This document shows positions 55,337 to 64,000 of a stretch of DNA of 64,000 bases, one piece after another; the stretch's first letter is position 1, and each line of letters starts with the position of its first letter. Under the pieces are notes generated by a model. It was not told the origin of the DNA. It did no database searches and was given only the letters and a program-made list of their open reading frames with translations. A program made the translations under genes and the position numbers. This DNA is from Strobilurus pachycystidiatus (taxonomy: Eukaryota; Basidiomycota; Agaricomycetes; Agaricales; Physalacriaceae), in the NCBI GenBank assembly GCA_019915135.1, contig JAHLMK010000004.1, positions 2,972,733 to 3,036,732 of the forward strand, read 5' to 3'.

Positions 55337-58300
55337 TTAAGTAGTTTTTGCAATTCTATCCAGTGCTTTTCCGACTCCGCGACTGATACGCCTAAGCCTA
55401 GAGAAGAATGTCTCTCCTAAAGCAATAGGATCCCTTCTGGCCACGAAGGGTATTACTCGAAATTGAGCAATCTTATCCCTCCAGATGGTGCCATCCAGCT
55501 CACATACCACATAATTCCCTGCGGATGTCCTGGAAACCACCGCAAAAGGTCCCATAAAGCGTTCTTTAAACTTGGCATTCATTTCGGCTTCAATCCGGGT
55601 GTTTCGTACTAACACTAATTCACCTGTTTTGAATACATAACGCGGAATGCTGTTGTTGAATTCCTCCATGAACTTCTCCGCTGCCTTCTGCTTGTTCAGA
55701 AGGACTTTAGACTTTAACCTTGCCGTATCACCTTTGTGTTTTATTAACTGCCTTGCTCGGAGTGCAACCAAATCCGAGTGCGATACAAGGTGATCTGGCA
55801 TGTCCACCAGCCAAGTAATCTCCACCAGGTCCATAGGCATTATAGGTTCACAGCCCGTTACGGCATGGAAGGGAGAAGTTCCTATACTCCTTTTGATAGT
55901 GATTCGTTCTGCCCATAGGACTTTGTGTAGATACTCCGGCCAATGTTCCGGATTTCCTTTACACACCTTAAAGAGTGACTGGCGAATATCCCAATGTCCT
56001 CTTTCGACTTTACCATTTGCCTGTTTGTTATAGGCGGTAATCAGGATACCCGTGATGCCATATTTCTCCTCTATGTGTCTAAGGGCTTTCTTGATAGCTG
56101 GACCATTGTCCGTTACAATCTCCTTGATGCAGCCCCAACGGCAGAGAATGTCCTCAAAGATCCATTCTCCTAGTGTTTCCGCTGTTTCATCTCGCAGAGC
56201 TTTGGCCTCTGGCCAACCTGTCAGACCACACCTTGCCACGGTAACAGCGTTGAATCCAGCCCACTTGGATGGTTGCTTCTTTTTGGCTGAATGTTCTCCG
56301 GCCTTGGGCATTCGGAAGGTGTCTATGTAGGCCCTCTCGAATATCCCAGGTGTAGAGGTGATGGTTGGCGCTATCTTTATGTTTCGTTTCTGTCTCTTTT
56401 GGCATATAAGGCAAGATCGCACATACCACCGTATGTCTACCTCCATCCCTGGCCACCAGAACCGTTTGGCAAGTAGCTGAAGCACCGAGTACTGACCTTT
56501 ATGACCAGCTCTGTCATGCATAGCTTTGCAAATCGGAATCCGTTCCTTCGGTAGGAGTACACGGCGGAGATTTCCATCTAAGTGAGACCTATATAGTTTC
56601 TCGTGTCTGATTGAAAAGTCCTGACTCCATTTTTCGAAGTCCTCATCCTCCTGGACTTTACTCCCGACCAAGTGTGGCTGGAGATCCGGCAACCTATTTT
56701 CCCAAAGGCGTTCTCGCTTGCTCTTTACTAAGCTAGGGAACTCCTCGATCTCCATCCACTCCTCAATGTCCTTGATACCAGTTAGCGCGGAGGTCCTGAT
56801 CGCCTTAGATACTTTCATATGCTTTGGCAAGGGACTTCTAGCTATTTCCTGACTGTAGCCTCCCCTAGTATCGATATCATATCTGAATGTCTCAAACTCC
56901 AGAGGTTTGTCTTCGGTCGGAAGGTCCTCAGGTTCTTGATATTCAAAGCTATTGATTCGATCGTCCTCATCCCCTTGAGTGGGTCTGGGTATTACTTCGT
57001 CGTTCTCCGAAGCAGGACGGCGGCTAAGACCGTCTGGACCATGGACTTTTCCTGGTACGTGTATAAGCTTGAAATGGTACATCAAAATCTCCTCTGCCCA
57101 TCTTTGTAGGTTGGCATTGGCTAGGGAGTCAATATTCGACAGCATCCCTTTGATGTACTTAGCATCTGTTTCAATCTCTAGTTTTCTACAACCTAGGAGA
57201 TAGTACTTACACGCGGACAATGCCCGGAACAGACCAAACAATTCCCTCTTCGCTTGGGAGTACCTGGCTTCTCGGTCGTTGAGCGTTAAGGACATGAACT
57301 TGGCATAGTATCTTTTCTTTGGGTCATCCGGATCTACTTGGGATAGGTAATATCCTACCGCTTGGTAAGAAGTATCTACCGACAAGGTGATCGGAGTTGA
57401 CCATTCGTAATTCAAGGGTTTTAGCATCGGACAAGTCCTAACTGCTTCCTTGAGGAGGTCCATACTAGCTTGTTCAATATCCGTCCATTGAAACTTCGTT
57501 ATGTCCTTAGTCAACCGGGTAAGAGGTAAGGCTTTCTTCGAGTAGTCTTTCACGAAGGCCCTGAAGATCCCCGCGGTCCCTAGGAAAGCTCTAACTTCGG
57601 TCAGTGCCTTACAAGGTGGCCAATCAGAAATCACCTTAACTCTTTCTTCTGCCGGTTTCCTTCCTTCATAAGTGCAGACATGTCCTACGACTACTATTTC
57701 TTCCGCACATATGATGGCTTTATGTCCAGAAAAGGTACCTCCGGCATATTTCATTCGTTGTATAATACGATTCATATTTAGAAGGTGTTCCCAGACAAAG
57801 CGCCTAACTTCTGGATGCCCCGGAAGCGTTTCATAACTTCCATCCGGCTGTACATATCTAGTGGCTGGACCACGGATAGGTACATCATCGATGTAAGGTC
57901 TTGTGAACGCCGGTATTTCATCCATTAGAATGGTTGTAACGTCGTCGTGAAATATCGGAACCAAATTGGTCCATCCCATAGGTAAAGTCTTTAATTGTAA
58001 AGCACCGTAAGGTGTTGAGAAGGTAGTCATATCGCGAGAGGCAGTGGCCAGTAGCCGTTCATCATACCCGACATACAAGTCCAGTGTACCTCCACAGGCT
58101 CTTCCTGCGAACGCTTCAGCTAACTCTTCTGTAGCAGGAGGCAACCCCGAATGTGCGATGGTTACCGCGTTAAGAGGTTCCAAGCTATGTACCAAACGGA
58201 GTTTCTTTCCATCCTTTTTCACTACACAGAACCACCTTGAGCGATATGAAGAGTTCGAAGGTTCATATACGCCTGAGTCTAGTTTGTGCTTGATTATCTT

Positions 58301-59248
58301 ACAGACTTCATTGTAGATTCCTGGGGGTATAGGTATGTTTCTTAACACCCACGGAGTATGTGGAATAACGGGTATATCGACAGGTGGAAAGTACTCTGGG
58401 TCAAAATGTCCTTTTTCCATTTCCTCCCAGGCGAATCCCGCATTCTGTCCACACATAAGTTGGTCTACAATTCGTCTTTCCACCGAAGTCAGAAAATCTC
58501 CAGGGTGGTCCGCTTGTAGTTGTTCACGTCTTTCCGCAGTATACCTTCCAGTTGGTACGAAGGGCGGGGGATCTGGACTGAGTTCAGGCATTCCTGCTAG
58601 AGGATCGCCTTTGATATGTCGTTTGATCCTGAATTCTTTGGGTAGAGTCCCCAGATGGGCTTTGGTTTTCAGCGCCATCGGTTTATACTTTTTCCCGGCG
58701 AACACGCCTCGTACTGGACGTTGACTTTCCAGCTCCAGGAACTTGTCCTGTGCTTCCGTCACATAATCTTTAGGTAGCGTCACTGAAAGTCCTGAGAATG
58801 ATTTGTGCAACTCTTGTGGTACCCCATAGAAGAGATTCATGGTCACTGTGGCGTGTGACTTAGTTCGTTCTTGGTCTTCGGCAATTCCCTTTATGTTAAA
58901 CACCTTTCGAAATCCTTGTACCTTGGTTGCGTTGATTTCTTTCAATAAACCCCGAGGCGTTACCAGGCTAGCTGGGACAGTTCCTGGCACCGTAGAGGCT
59001 TTCATAAAGGCATGTTGTTTCCTAAGGCTTTTTGCCGCCTTGTCTATGTACGCAGGAGATTTCTTCAGGTAGAGGGAGGTTAAGGCCCCTTCTCGGAAGT
59101 GTGCTTCATTTTCTCCTGGTACCCAGGTTTGCTTGACTTCTACATTACCATTAGGTGATCTTTCCAGGATCAACACCGCCTCTCCGTAGGCGTTTCCTAC
59201 TTCCTTGAGTCCAGGTGAAAACCCTGTTGCCCCGGTGGTAACATATGC
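55337..59248 (-). CDS. pol: Giant Gypsy Pol: RT, RNase H, integrase (1,279 aa from 59,176)
   Basis: Open from about 59,248 on the minus strand to the stop at 55,337; no ATG near its start, so expression probably needs a -1 shift from pro. Numbering from 59,176: RT with WFCVVKKDGKKLRLVHSLEP (about 315-334), YIDD (428-431), RNase H-like SVDTSYQAVGYYLSQ (about 585) and YSQAKRELFGLF, integrase zinc finger H...H...C..C (about 890-925), DDE core with AYIDTF, TDNGPAIKKAL and NGKVERGHWD, and a C-terminal GPF..VSRTSAG segment. No chromodomain. Catalytic residues are intact, so it appears capable of activity. Confidence 0.93.
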   Translation of the reverse strand, partial: AYVTTGATGFSPGLKEVGNAYGEAVLILERSPNGNVEVKQTWVPGENEAHFREGALTSLYLKKSPAYIDKAAKSLRKQHAFMKASTVPGTVPASLVTPRGLLKEINATKVQGFRKVFNIKGIAEDQERTKSHATVTMNLFYGVPQELHKSFSGLSVTLPKDYVTEAQDKFLELESQRPVRGVFAGKKYKPMALKTKAHLGTLPKEFRIKRHIKGDPLAGMPELSPDPPPFVPTGRYTAERREQLQADHPGDFLTSVERRIVDQLMCGQNAGFAWEEMEKGHFDPEYFPPVDIPVIPHTPWVLRNIPIPPGIYNEVCKIIKHKLDSGVYEPSNSSYRSRWFCVVKKDGKKLRLVHSLEPLNAVTIAHSGLPPATEELAEAFAGRACGGTLDLYVGYDERLLATASRDMTTFSTPYGALQLKTLPMGWTNLVPIFHDDVTTILMDEIPAFTRPYIDDVPIRGPATRYVQPDGSYETLPGHPEVRRFVWEHLLNMNRIIQRMKYAGGTFSGHKAIICAEEIVVVGHVCTYEGRKPAEERVKVISDWPPCKALTEVRAFLGTAGIFRAFVKDYSKKALPLTRLTKDITKFQWTDIEQASMDLLKEAVRTCPMLKPLNYEWSTPITLSVDTSYQAVGYYLSQVDPDDPKKRYYAKFMSLTLNDREARYSQAKRELFGLFRALSACKYYLLGCRKLEIETDAKYIKGMLSNIDSLANANLQRWAEEILMYHFKLIHVPGKVHGPDGLSRRPASENDEVIPRPTQGDEDDRINSFEYQEPEDLPTEDKPLEFETFRYDIDTRGGYSQEIARSPLPKHMKVSKAIRTSALTGIKDIEEWMEIEEFPSLVKSKRERLWENRLPDLQPHLVGSKVQEDEDFEKWSQDFSIRHEKLYRSHLDGNLRRVLLPKERIPICKAMHDRAGHKGQYSVLQLLAKRFWWPGMEVDIRWYVRSCLICQKRQKRNIKIAPTITSTPGIFERAYIDTFRMPKAGEHSAKKKQPSKWAGFNAVTVARCGLTGWPEAKALRDETAETLGEWIFEDILCRWGCIKEIVTDNGPAIKKALRHIEEKYGITGILITAYNKQANGKVERGHWDIRQSLFKVCKGNPEHWPEYLHKVLWAERITIKRSIGTSPFHAVTGCEPIMPMDLVEITWLVDMPDHLVSHSDLVALRARQLIKHKGDTARLKSKVLLNKQKAAEKFMEEFNNSIPRYVFKTGELVLVRNTRIEAEMNAKFKERFMGPFAVVSRTSAGNYVVCELDGTIWRDKIAQFRVIPFVARRDPIALGETFFSRLRRISRGVGKALDRIAKTT

Positions 59249-60372
59249 CTAGGTATTTGTCCTCGTCGGTACGACGGTATGGTCAACTTCTTGCCATTGG
59301 TATTATCTGTCAGAGTCCCCACGGCGTTTCCATTGGACAAGTTCGTAATTACCAGATTGGATACAATCTCGAATGGTCTACCTAATAGGACTTCATAGGC
59401 GGGGTCCTCCAGAACATGCAACTGGAGGTAGTACACAATCCCTTCGAAGTCGAAGGGTACATTGCGGGCTAACCCAAGTGTACTAGTCCGTCCTTTATCC
59501 GCGCTTTCCATGGTTATTTTGAAGTTGGGATCATAAGAAACCCCTAGTTCTAACGCAGCTTTCAGCGAGATTGAGGCGATTTGAGAACCCCCGTCAATGA
59601 GACTTTCCTTCTTTCCGTTGCGGTTTATCATAGGCCAGAAAGTCCTTAGATCAGCGTTCTCTGGTGCAATGTTTCCCGTAGTCATGTGGAATGGTCCAGT
59701 ATATTGCCCTCCAGTGAGGTTTATGAACTGTTCCACCGCATCGTGAACTACAATTCCTCCAATCGGCAAGTTGTCTCGTGCTTGTAAGTTAACTGAGTAT
59801 AACTTCGGTTGGTAGTCGTCTTGTACCGTTTCGGTCAATTCCTCCTGTTGGAGTACCGAAACCGGCGCATTTCGTTTTCTAATGAAGTCCGATATGCTTT
59901 GCTGCCACGGAGGATTCGTTGCTAAAAGAGCTTCCGGAAGTAAGAACTTCCATGCTTCTCTCCAGCTCGGGTTCTTGTGTAGCAATTCTTCCGCTAAGCT
60001 GCGGCGTTGGAAACTTTTGACCTTCTGCTGAGGGTGTAAGGTCTTCTGGTTCGTTGGTGTACTCGAAGGTAGAGTTGAATCTACCTTAGGCTGCACTGCA
60101 GGCGCAGGTTCTTCCATAGCCAGAATCTCCTCAAGAATTTCCTGATCCACAGGAGATATTTCTTGGGTGACTTCGGGTTTAGTGAAGGTTACCTTTGGCG
60201 ATACCGGGGCTTTAGGAGGTATTACCACGGAGACCCGGTCCCGAGGCCAAGGTATTTTTGTCTTTTCCGGTGTTGAAACCGGTTTGGAATGATTATCTTT
60301 ATTACTTTGTCGAGTTTGAACAGTCAACTGGCTCTCCGGAGGAGTCTGTGCACTAGGCACTCCTTCCTTCAT
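59197..60372 (-). CDS. Giant Gypsy protease ORF
   Basis: ATG at 60,372-60,370 overlaps the gag stop by one base (TGATG). The first about 200 residues are Pro/Glu/Thr-rich. A retropepsin-like SLIDGGSQIASISLKAALEL lies near residue 270, with a later LLGRPFEI. The ORF ends at TAG 59,199-59,197, and the pol frame overlaps its last about 50 bases. Confidence 0.85.
   Translation of the reverse strand: MKEGVPSAQTPPESQLTVQTRQSNKDNHSKPVSTPEKTKIPWPRDRVSVVIPPKAPVSPKVTFTKPEVTQEISPVDQEILEEILAMEEPAPAVQPKVDSTLPSSTPTNQKTLHPQQKVKSFQRRSLAEELLHKNPSWREAWKFLLPEALLATNPPWQQSISDFIRKRNAPVSVLQQEELTETVQDDYQPKLYSVNLQARDNLPIGGIVVHDAVEQFINLTGGQYTGPFHMTTGNIAPENADLRTFWPMINRNGKKESLIDGGSQIASISLKAALELGVSYDPNFKITMESADKGRTSTLGLARNVPFDFEGIVYYLQLHVLEDPAYEVLLGRPFEIVSNLVITNLSNGNAVGTLTDNTNGKKLTIPSYRRGQIPRHMLPPGQQGFHLDSRK
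59218..59224 (-). promoter_or_regulatory. Candidate -1 ribosomal slip site GGGTTTT (pro/pol)
   Basis: In the pro frame the codons are CA-G GGT TTT, an X XXY YYZ heptamer. Slipping back one base gives GGG TTT TCA, which is the pol frame, six codons before the pro stop. A small CGCCT/AGGCG hairpin follows at 59,192-59,177. Confidence 0.65.
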
Positions 60373-61733
60373 CAAGCCTTGCCGAAACCCGAAAATGGTT
60401 CACTACTGAACTCGCTTTCCTGGGGAGTCATTTGCATATATATCGAAGGATCCGGCGCGAATTCATCTTCTTGGGATTGGAACGCGGAGACCTTGGTTGC
60501 ATTTTCTTGCTGGTATTTCTGTACCTGTTCCCAAGGACTTAGCGGTTGCTTCGCATTGGTCCTTTGAATGGGCTGTCCATTTTGTAAGTGGTAGATGTTT
60601 GTCCCCCCTGGTTTGAATATATGACCTTGGGTTTCACACATTTCTTTCACCGGACAATTGGTGATTATATGCCCCACATCCCGGCAGAAATAACATCTTC
60701 CATCGTTTACTACAAACTTGTTGCCTGGAGGAATCGCACCTTGCGGAGTCTTATAGATCCCGTTAGGCAGATTGGTCGGAAGCGAGACGCCATTCATTGG
60801 AGTTTGTAAATACACACTAGGTGTTTCTTGTACATAGCCTTGTGAACGCAGACCTTGAATGTTGGTCCTCTGCAGACTCTCCAGGACTGCCGTCAAGAGT
60901 TTCTGATCATTCTTTCTAGATTCCTCTCGATCTTTCTCTCCTTTCTGGATAACGTCCTGGAGCGAGGCTATACGGTTCAGGTATTCGTCCAGTTCCTCGG
61001 TCTTGACCCGCGACGTTGGCATAGGGACTAAGTCCCTGGAAAACGCATTCGTGGTCGGGGGACCAGATACCCATTTGTCCGTGAGGAAGTAATTGGAGAC
61101 TGCCTTGGCTACTTGATCCAAGGTAAAATCATACGTTGGAGTAGTTCCAGCGACTGCTGTCTTCAACACTTCCTGCCTCAGATCTCCTAGGACATTGTGC
61201 CAGATTCCTTCCGTAAGGGAGGACTTTATATACTCAATAGCACCTTTGTTGGTTACCTCTCCACTCTGAATCAAAGCTTCCAGGATATGGAGAACTTCGC
61301 GCGAGAACGCTTCCCAATACTGTTTGTTATTAACAGGCCGGGCGATGTAAGGTTCCAAAGCGTCCTTGAGGTCACTGGGGACATACTCCGGATCGTTCTT
61401 ACCCTTCGAGTAGGAGGCTAAGATTGACTCCTTGAAGTCTGCCCAAACACCTTTTGCATAGTCTGCATGTCGGTGCCAGCGTTTCCTCTGTTCATGGCCT
61501 GCGTAGAAGGCAGCCATCTCCATTTTGGTTCCTTGTTCCTTGACGTTTGAGACATCGAAGATCCAGTCACAGGTCGCGAAGAATTCCCTAATATCTTCTC
61601 CAGTCTTGCCTTTACATTTGGGGGCGTTGTTGGAGAAAGGTATGGGAACCTTTTTGTCCTTGATTTCTGCTTTTGCCTCATCGCTGAGTTCGTCAGAAGG
61701 GATTAACTTTCTAACGGCAGCCATTGCGGGCAT
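60372..61733 (-). CDS. gag: Giant Gypsy Gag (453 aa or longer)
   Basis: ATG at 61,733; the same frame is open upstream to about 62,223 without an ATG and reads Ser/Pro-rich, so a longer or spliced form is possible. A capsid-like helical region (about residues 30-230, KGKTGEDIREFFATCDWIFD) is followed by a linker and a CCHC knuckle CYFCRDVGHIITNC (about 350). Stop TGA at 60,374-60,372. Confidence 0.88.
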   Translation of the reverse strand: MPAMAAVRKLIPSDELSDEAKAEIKDKKVPIPFSNNAPKCKGKTGEDIREFFATCDWIFDVSNVKEQGTKMEMAAFYAGHEQRKRWHRHADYAKGVWADFKESILASYSKGKNDPEYVPSDLKDALEPYIARPVNNKQYWEAFSREVLHILEALIQSGEVTNKGAIEYIKSSLTEGIWHNVLGDLRQEVLKTAVAGTTPTYDFTLDQVAKAVSNYFLTDKWVSGPPTTNAFSRDLVPMPTSRVKTEELDEYLNRIASLQDVIQKGEKDREESRKNDQKLLTAVLESLQRTNIQGLRSQGYVQETPSVYLQTPMNGVSLPTNLPNGIYKTPQGAIPPGNKFVVNDGRCYFCRDVGHIITNCPVKEMCETQGHIFKPGGTNIYHLQNGQPIQRTNAKQPLSPWEQVQKYQQENATKVSAFQSQEDEFAPDPSIYMQMTPQESEFSSEPFSGFGKA

Positions 61734-62279
61734 AGTGTTGGTTCGTGGGTTGGAGTTTCCGAAGTTAATAAACGTAGGAATTGGTGGTAAACTGTCGTCG
61801 TCTTCTAAACTAGTTAGAGGACTTCCAAAAGGTGTGGAGCTCGTAGAACTAGGCGAGATTTCGGAGGCTGAAGATCGCCTTTGGCTGGTAGTAGCTCGCG
61901 AAGGTGTTTCAGGATCCGAGGTGGCTCTTCTCCTAGTGGATGCTTGGGGCGTCGGTGGTACTTTCGTTCCACGTTTCGACTTTTTGGACTTTGGTGTTGA
62001 CGGGTTCGCTAAACGCCTTTGAGCTGCAGCAACTTCTTGGGGAGTTCCGTTGAAGAGAGATCCGGCTGTAGGTCGTTTTGTTCGAAGCCGACTTGCTATC
62101 CCAGAGTTTGTAGGACTTGATGATCCTGCAATGACTGGTTTTGCTTTTGGTGGTGGCGGGTTTGCTTGGTTCTGACTGTTGGTATAACGTTCAGAGTTCC
62201 TAGCGGCCAGGTCGTTGTTTGGAATTTAAGACTTCGCAGATGCCTTGGTAGGTTTCGTTGAAATCAAAATATATCACCC

Positions 62280-62296
62280 CCTCGCGGTGGGCTCCA
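62280..62296 (-). promoter_or_regulatory. Primer binding site of the giant Gypsy
   Basis: Minus-strand TGGAGCCCACCGCGAGG begins five bases after the 5' LTR and starts with TGG as a complement to a tRNA CCA end. The tRNA species is not identified. Confidence 0.65.
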
Positions 62297-62301
62297 AAAT
62301 A

Positions 62302-63997
62302 TGATATGCACGTTCGAAATAGACCTCTAAAAAGGGACTTATGAAATCTATCCTATCTATCCTTATATCTCACTAATACTCCTTGTGGGAGCGAGGCTGG
62401 TGTAGTTGTTCAAAGGAACAAGTACTTTTGGTATTGGAACAATAGAGATGTATTCCGAACTTGCGTTCGAGTAGTTTTAGGGGGTGTAGGGAGATTGATT
62501 CACAAAGTCGAACAAGATAATCTGAAAGTCGTAGGCCGAAGTCACAACGTACGGAGACCTTAAACAGCGCGAGGCAATGTAGCTCCTTCTTATTGATCGT
62601 TCTTTTGTACAAGGTGATTGTCTTATGGCAGGCCGCTACCGTAGGTGTTTATGCTACTGGACTGCTACCAAGTAAGGCGATTTCCTCGTCCTTAAACCAA
62701 ACTTCTAGTGTCTTGGACTGGGACCAAAGATTCCGTAAGGTGTTTCAGACGATAACAACACTCGTTCAAACTCAACTAAACTCCTCAAAGGCGAATACTT
62801 CACAACAGAGCGTGATTGCAAGGCAGAACTACTTGCAACCCGGCCTTCTAACGAACACAAGGGTCTAACGCCAAGTGGTGTCGTTTGGTATTGTCTTAGT
62901 GACTTGGAGGATAGGAACCTATGAGTTCTTCAAGGAATTTGCTAACACCTGATATCGCCTAAATGGTTCTAAGGTCTTTTTGGGGCTTTCAAGGTCTTTT
63001 GGGTTCTCTCAAATTCAGAGTAAGTTGAGTCGAAACTCGAGTTAGATTCACTACAGCGACTGCGTATTACTAGCGGATACTGTGGGGGCACTAAGCTACC
63101 TATCTACTGGCGCTTTCTGGCCTTTTATACTATTCCTACTATTCTGTACTGTAAGCGGGTTTACTACCTGTCGGGCCTCTCGGAGGTCGAGTCATTCTGT
63201 ACTAGCGTCCTGATTGGCTATCCCTGTTCGAAACAGCCGACCCGGGAGAAGACTGAACACTTGGTCAGCGCCAAGTGCGCCACACCACCGATCTGGCTCT
63301 TCCTTAAGTCTATTTCTGTCTCCCGAGGTCCCGCTTGTCTTGGCAAAAACTCCTTAATGAGTTCTTTCGTGTCTTTAGGCGTTGGTTGGGTTTATCCTTA
63401 GCGCTTGGAAGGTGATTTGTTTTCGACAACTCAGTGACGCCACATCAATATGTGAGTTCCAGTGAGGTACAAGGTCCATGATCGGGCCTTTTAGCCAGGT
63501 CTATCTTTAGTGATCGGCGGCGGCGGATCGAAGTCCGTTTTCTTTGGTGCGGGGCGTCGGAGCGGAGATCACTATTCCGAAGGCGCCATGGCCCGGAAGA
63601 GAGATCTTCTCCTTGATCTATTCTTGGTCGCGCGAGTTCTGACTTAGCACGAGTAAACTCCTTGAGCCTTCTTGGTAGAGTATCTCCTGCCTGGTTACTT
63701 TCCGTAGTGCTATTTCTGGTAGGCACTTGTCGTTGCATGACCGACACGGTTGAATGAACTCCTGGTTTTAAGAGTACAACGCTTGGATAATGATATTCGG
63801 AGTTAAGGAGTATGATCGGTCAATCATACCGCGTCCTAAAGGCGCGTATCCCTTAGTCCTGGAGACTTGCCTGCGTTAAGGTAGTTTCTCCGTGTGTCTC
63901 TCTGGTCGTTGTGCTGTGACTGGAAGTCCTGGCATAGACTCCTACAGGAATCGCAAAATTCCCTGGTTCTGGCACTAGGATTCTACAATGCGTATCA
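62302..63997 (-). repeat. 5' LTR of the giant Gypsy
   Basis: 1,696 bp, TGATACG...GCATATCA on the minus strand. Ends three bases before the window edge. Confidence 0.95.
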
Positions 63998-64000
63998 ACG

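Larger units (their letters stand above)
47395..63997 (-). mobile_element. Giant Ty3/Gypsy retrotransposon, 16.6 kb, with three accessory genes
   Basis: Two 1,696-bp LTRs (47,395-49,090 and 62,302-63,997) with TGATA...TATCA tips differ at only about six positions. Orientation is minus: 5' LTR on the right, PBS, gag, pro, pol, about 6.2 kb of accessory DNA, PPT, 3' LTR on the left. Flanks ACGG (47,391-47,394) and ACG at the window edge (63,998-64,000) fit a 4-bp target duplication. The size is about twice that of ordinary Gypsy elements. It inserted in the MULE transposase gene. Confidence 0.93.

Overview
The window reads as a piece of an agaricomycete (mushroom-forming basidiomycete) nuclear genome. 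Introns are about 45-60 bp with GT(A/G)NGT donors and CTRAY-like branch points. Genes are intron-rich, and the mobile DNA (a chromodomain Ty3/Gypsy element, a very large second Gypsy, a Mutator-like transposase) and the NLR genes are of types common in these fungi. No prokaryotic feature, rRNA gene, CRISPR array or convincing intact tRNA gene was seen. Gene models below were spliced by hand from GT/AG sites and reading phase.

Layout. 1-5,320: a 139-bp tandem repeat, a six-exon gene for a 1,102-aa acidic/disordered AT-hook protein of unknown function, and a small two-exon gene fragment. 5,857-8,739 (minus): a two-exon 944-aa transposase-like gene. 9,680-45,350: a segmentally duplicated array built from three components, namely degenerate minus-strand relics (including kinase-like C-lobe fragments), degenerate copies of the MutS-family meiotic gene MSH4, and STAND/NLR genes encoding an N-terminal helical bundle, two NB-ARC modules and TPRs. 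Two NLR genes are intact as far as can be seen (17,689-21,782 and 40,473-45,103). A third, at 14,486, is truncated. At least four MSH4-derived copies are all broken. One of them (27.8-39.2 kb, minus) is split by an 8.7-kb chromovirus with apparently identical LTRs (29,713-38,394) that landed in its Walker A coding sequence, and it also carries an 804-bp TIR transposon inside an intron. 45,600-47,394 (minus): a 5'-truncated Mutator-like transposase. It abuts a 16.6-kb Gypsy element (47,395-63,997, minus) whose second LTR ends three bases before the window ends.

How the parts work together. The NLRs look like paralogous innate-immune or allorecognition receptors: a putative cell-death helical domain, a degenerate first nucleotide-binding module, an intact second one (GGTGKT), and near-identical 42-residue TPR units encoded by 126-bp repeats. 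Such units can change quickly by recombination. They share a promoter motif (GATCAGTGTGACA) with relic copies in the array. The giant Gypsy has gag, pro and pol ORFs linked by a TGATG stop/start overlap and a GGGTTTT -1 slip site. It also carries about 6 kb of extra DNA between pol and the 3' LTR with three spliced genes, two antisense and one sense. The antisense pair shares a CTATAAAAACGCC promoter box. The smaller chromovirus also carries an antisense Cys-motif ORF and shows the hallmark of Tf1-like self-priming. The most novel material is this accessory-gene cargo and the tandem (degenerate plus intact) NB-ARC architecture.
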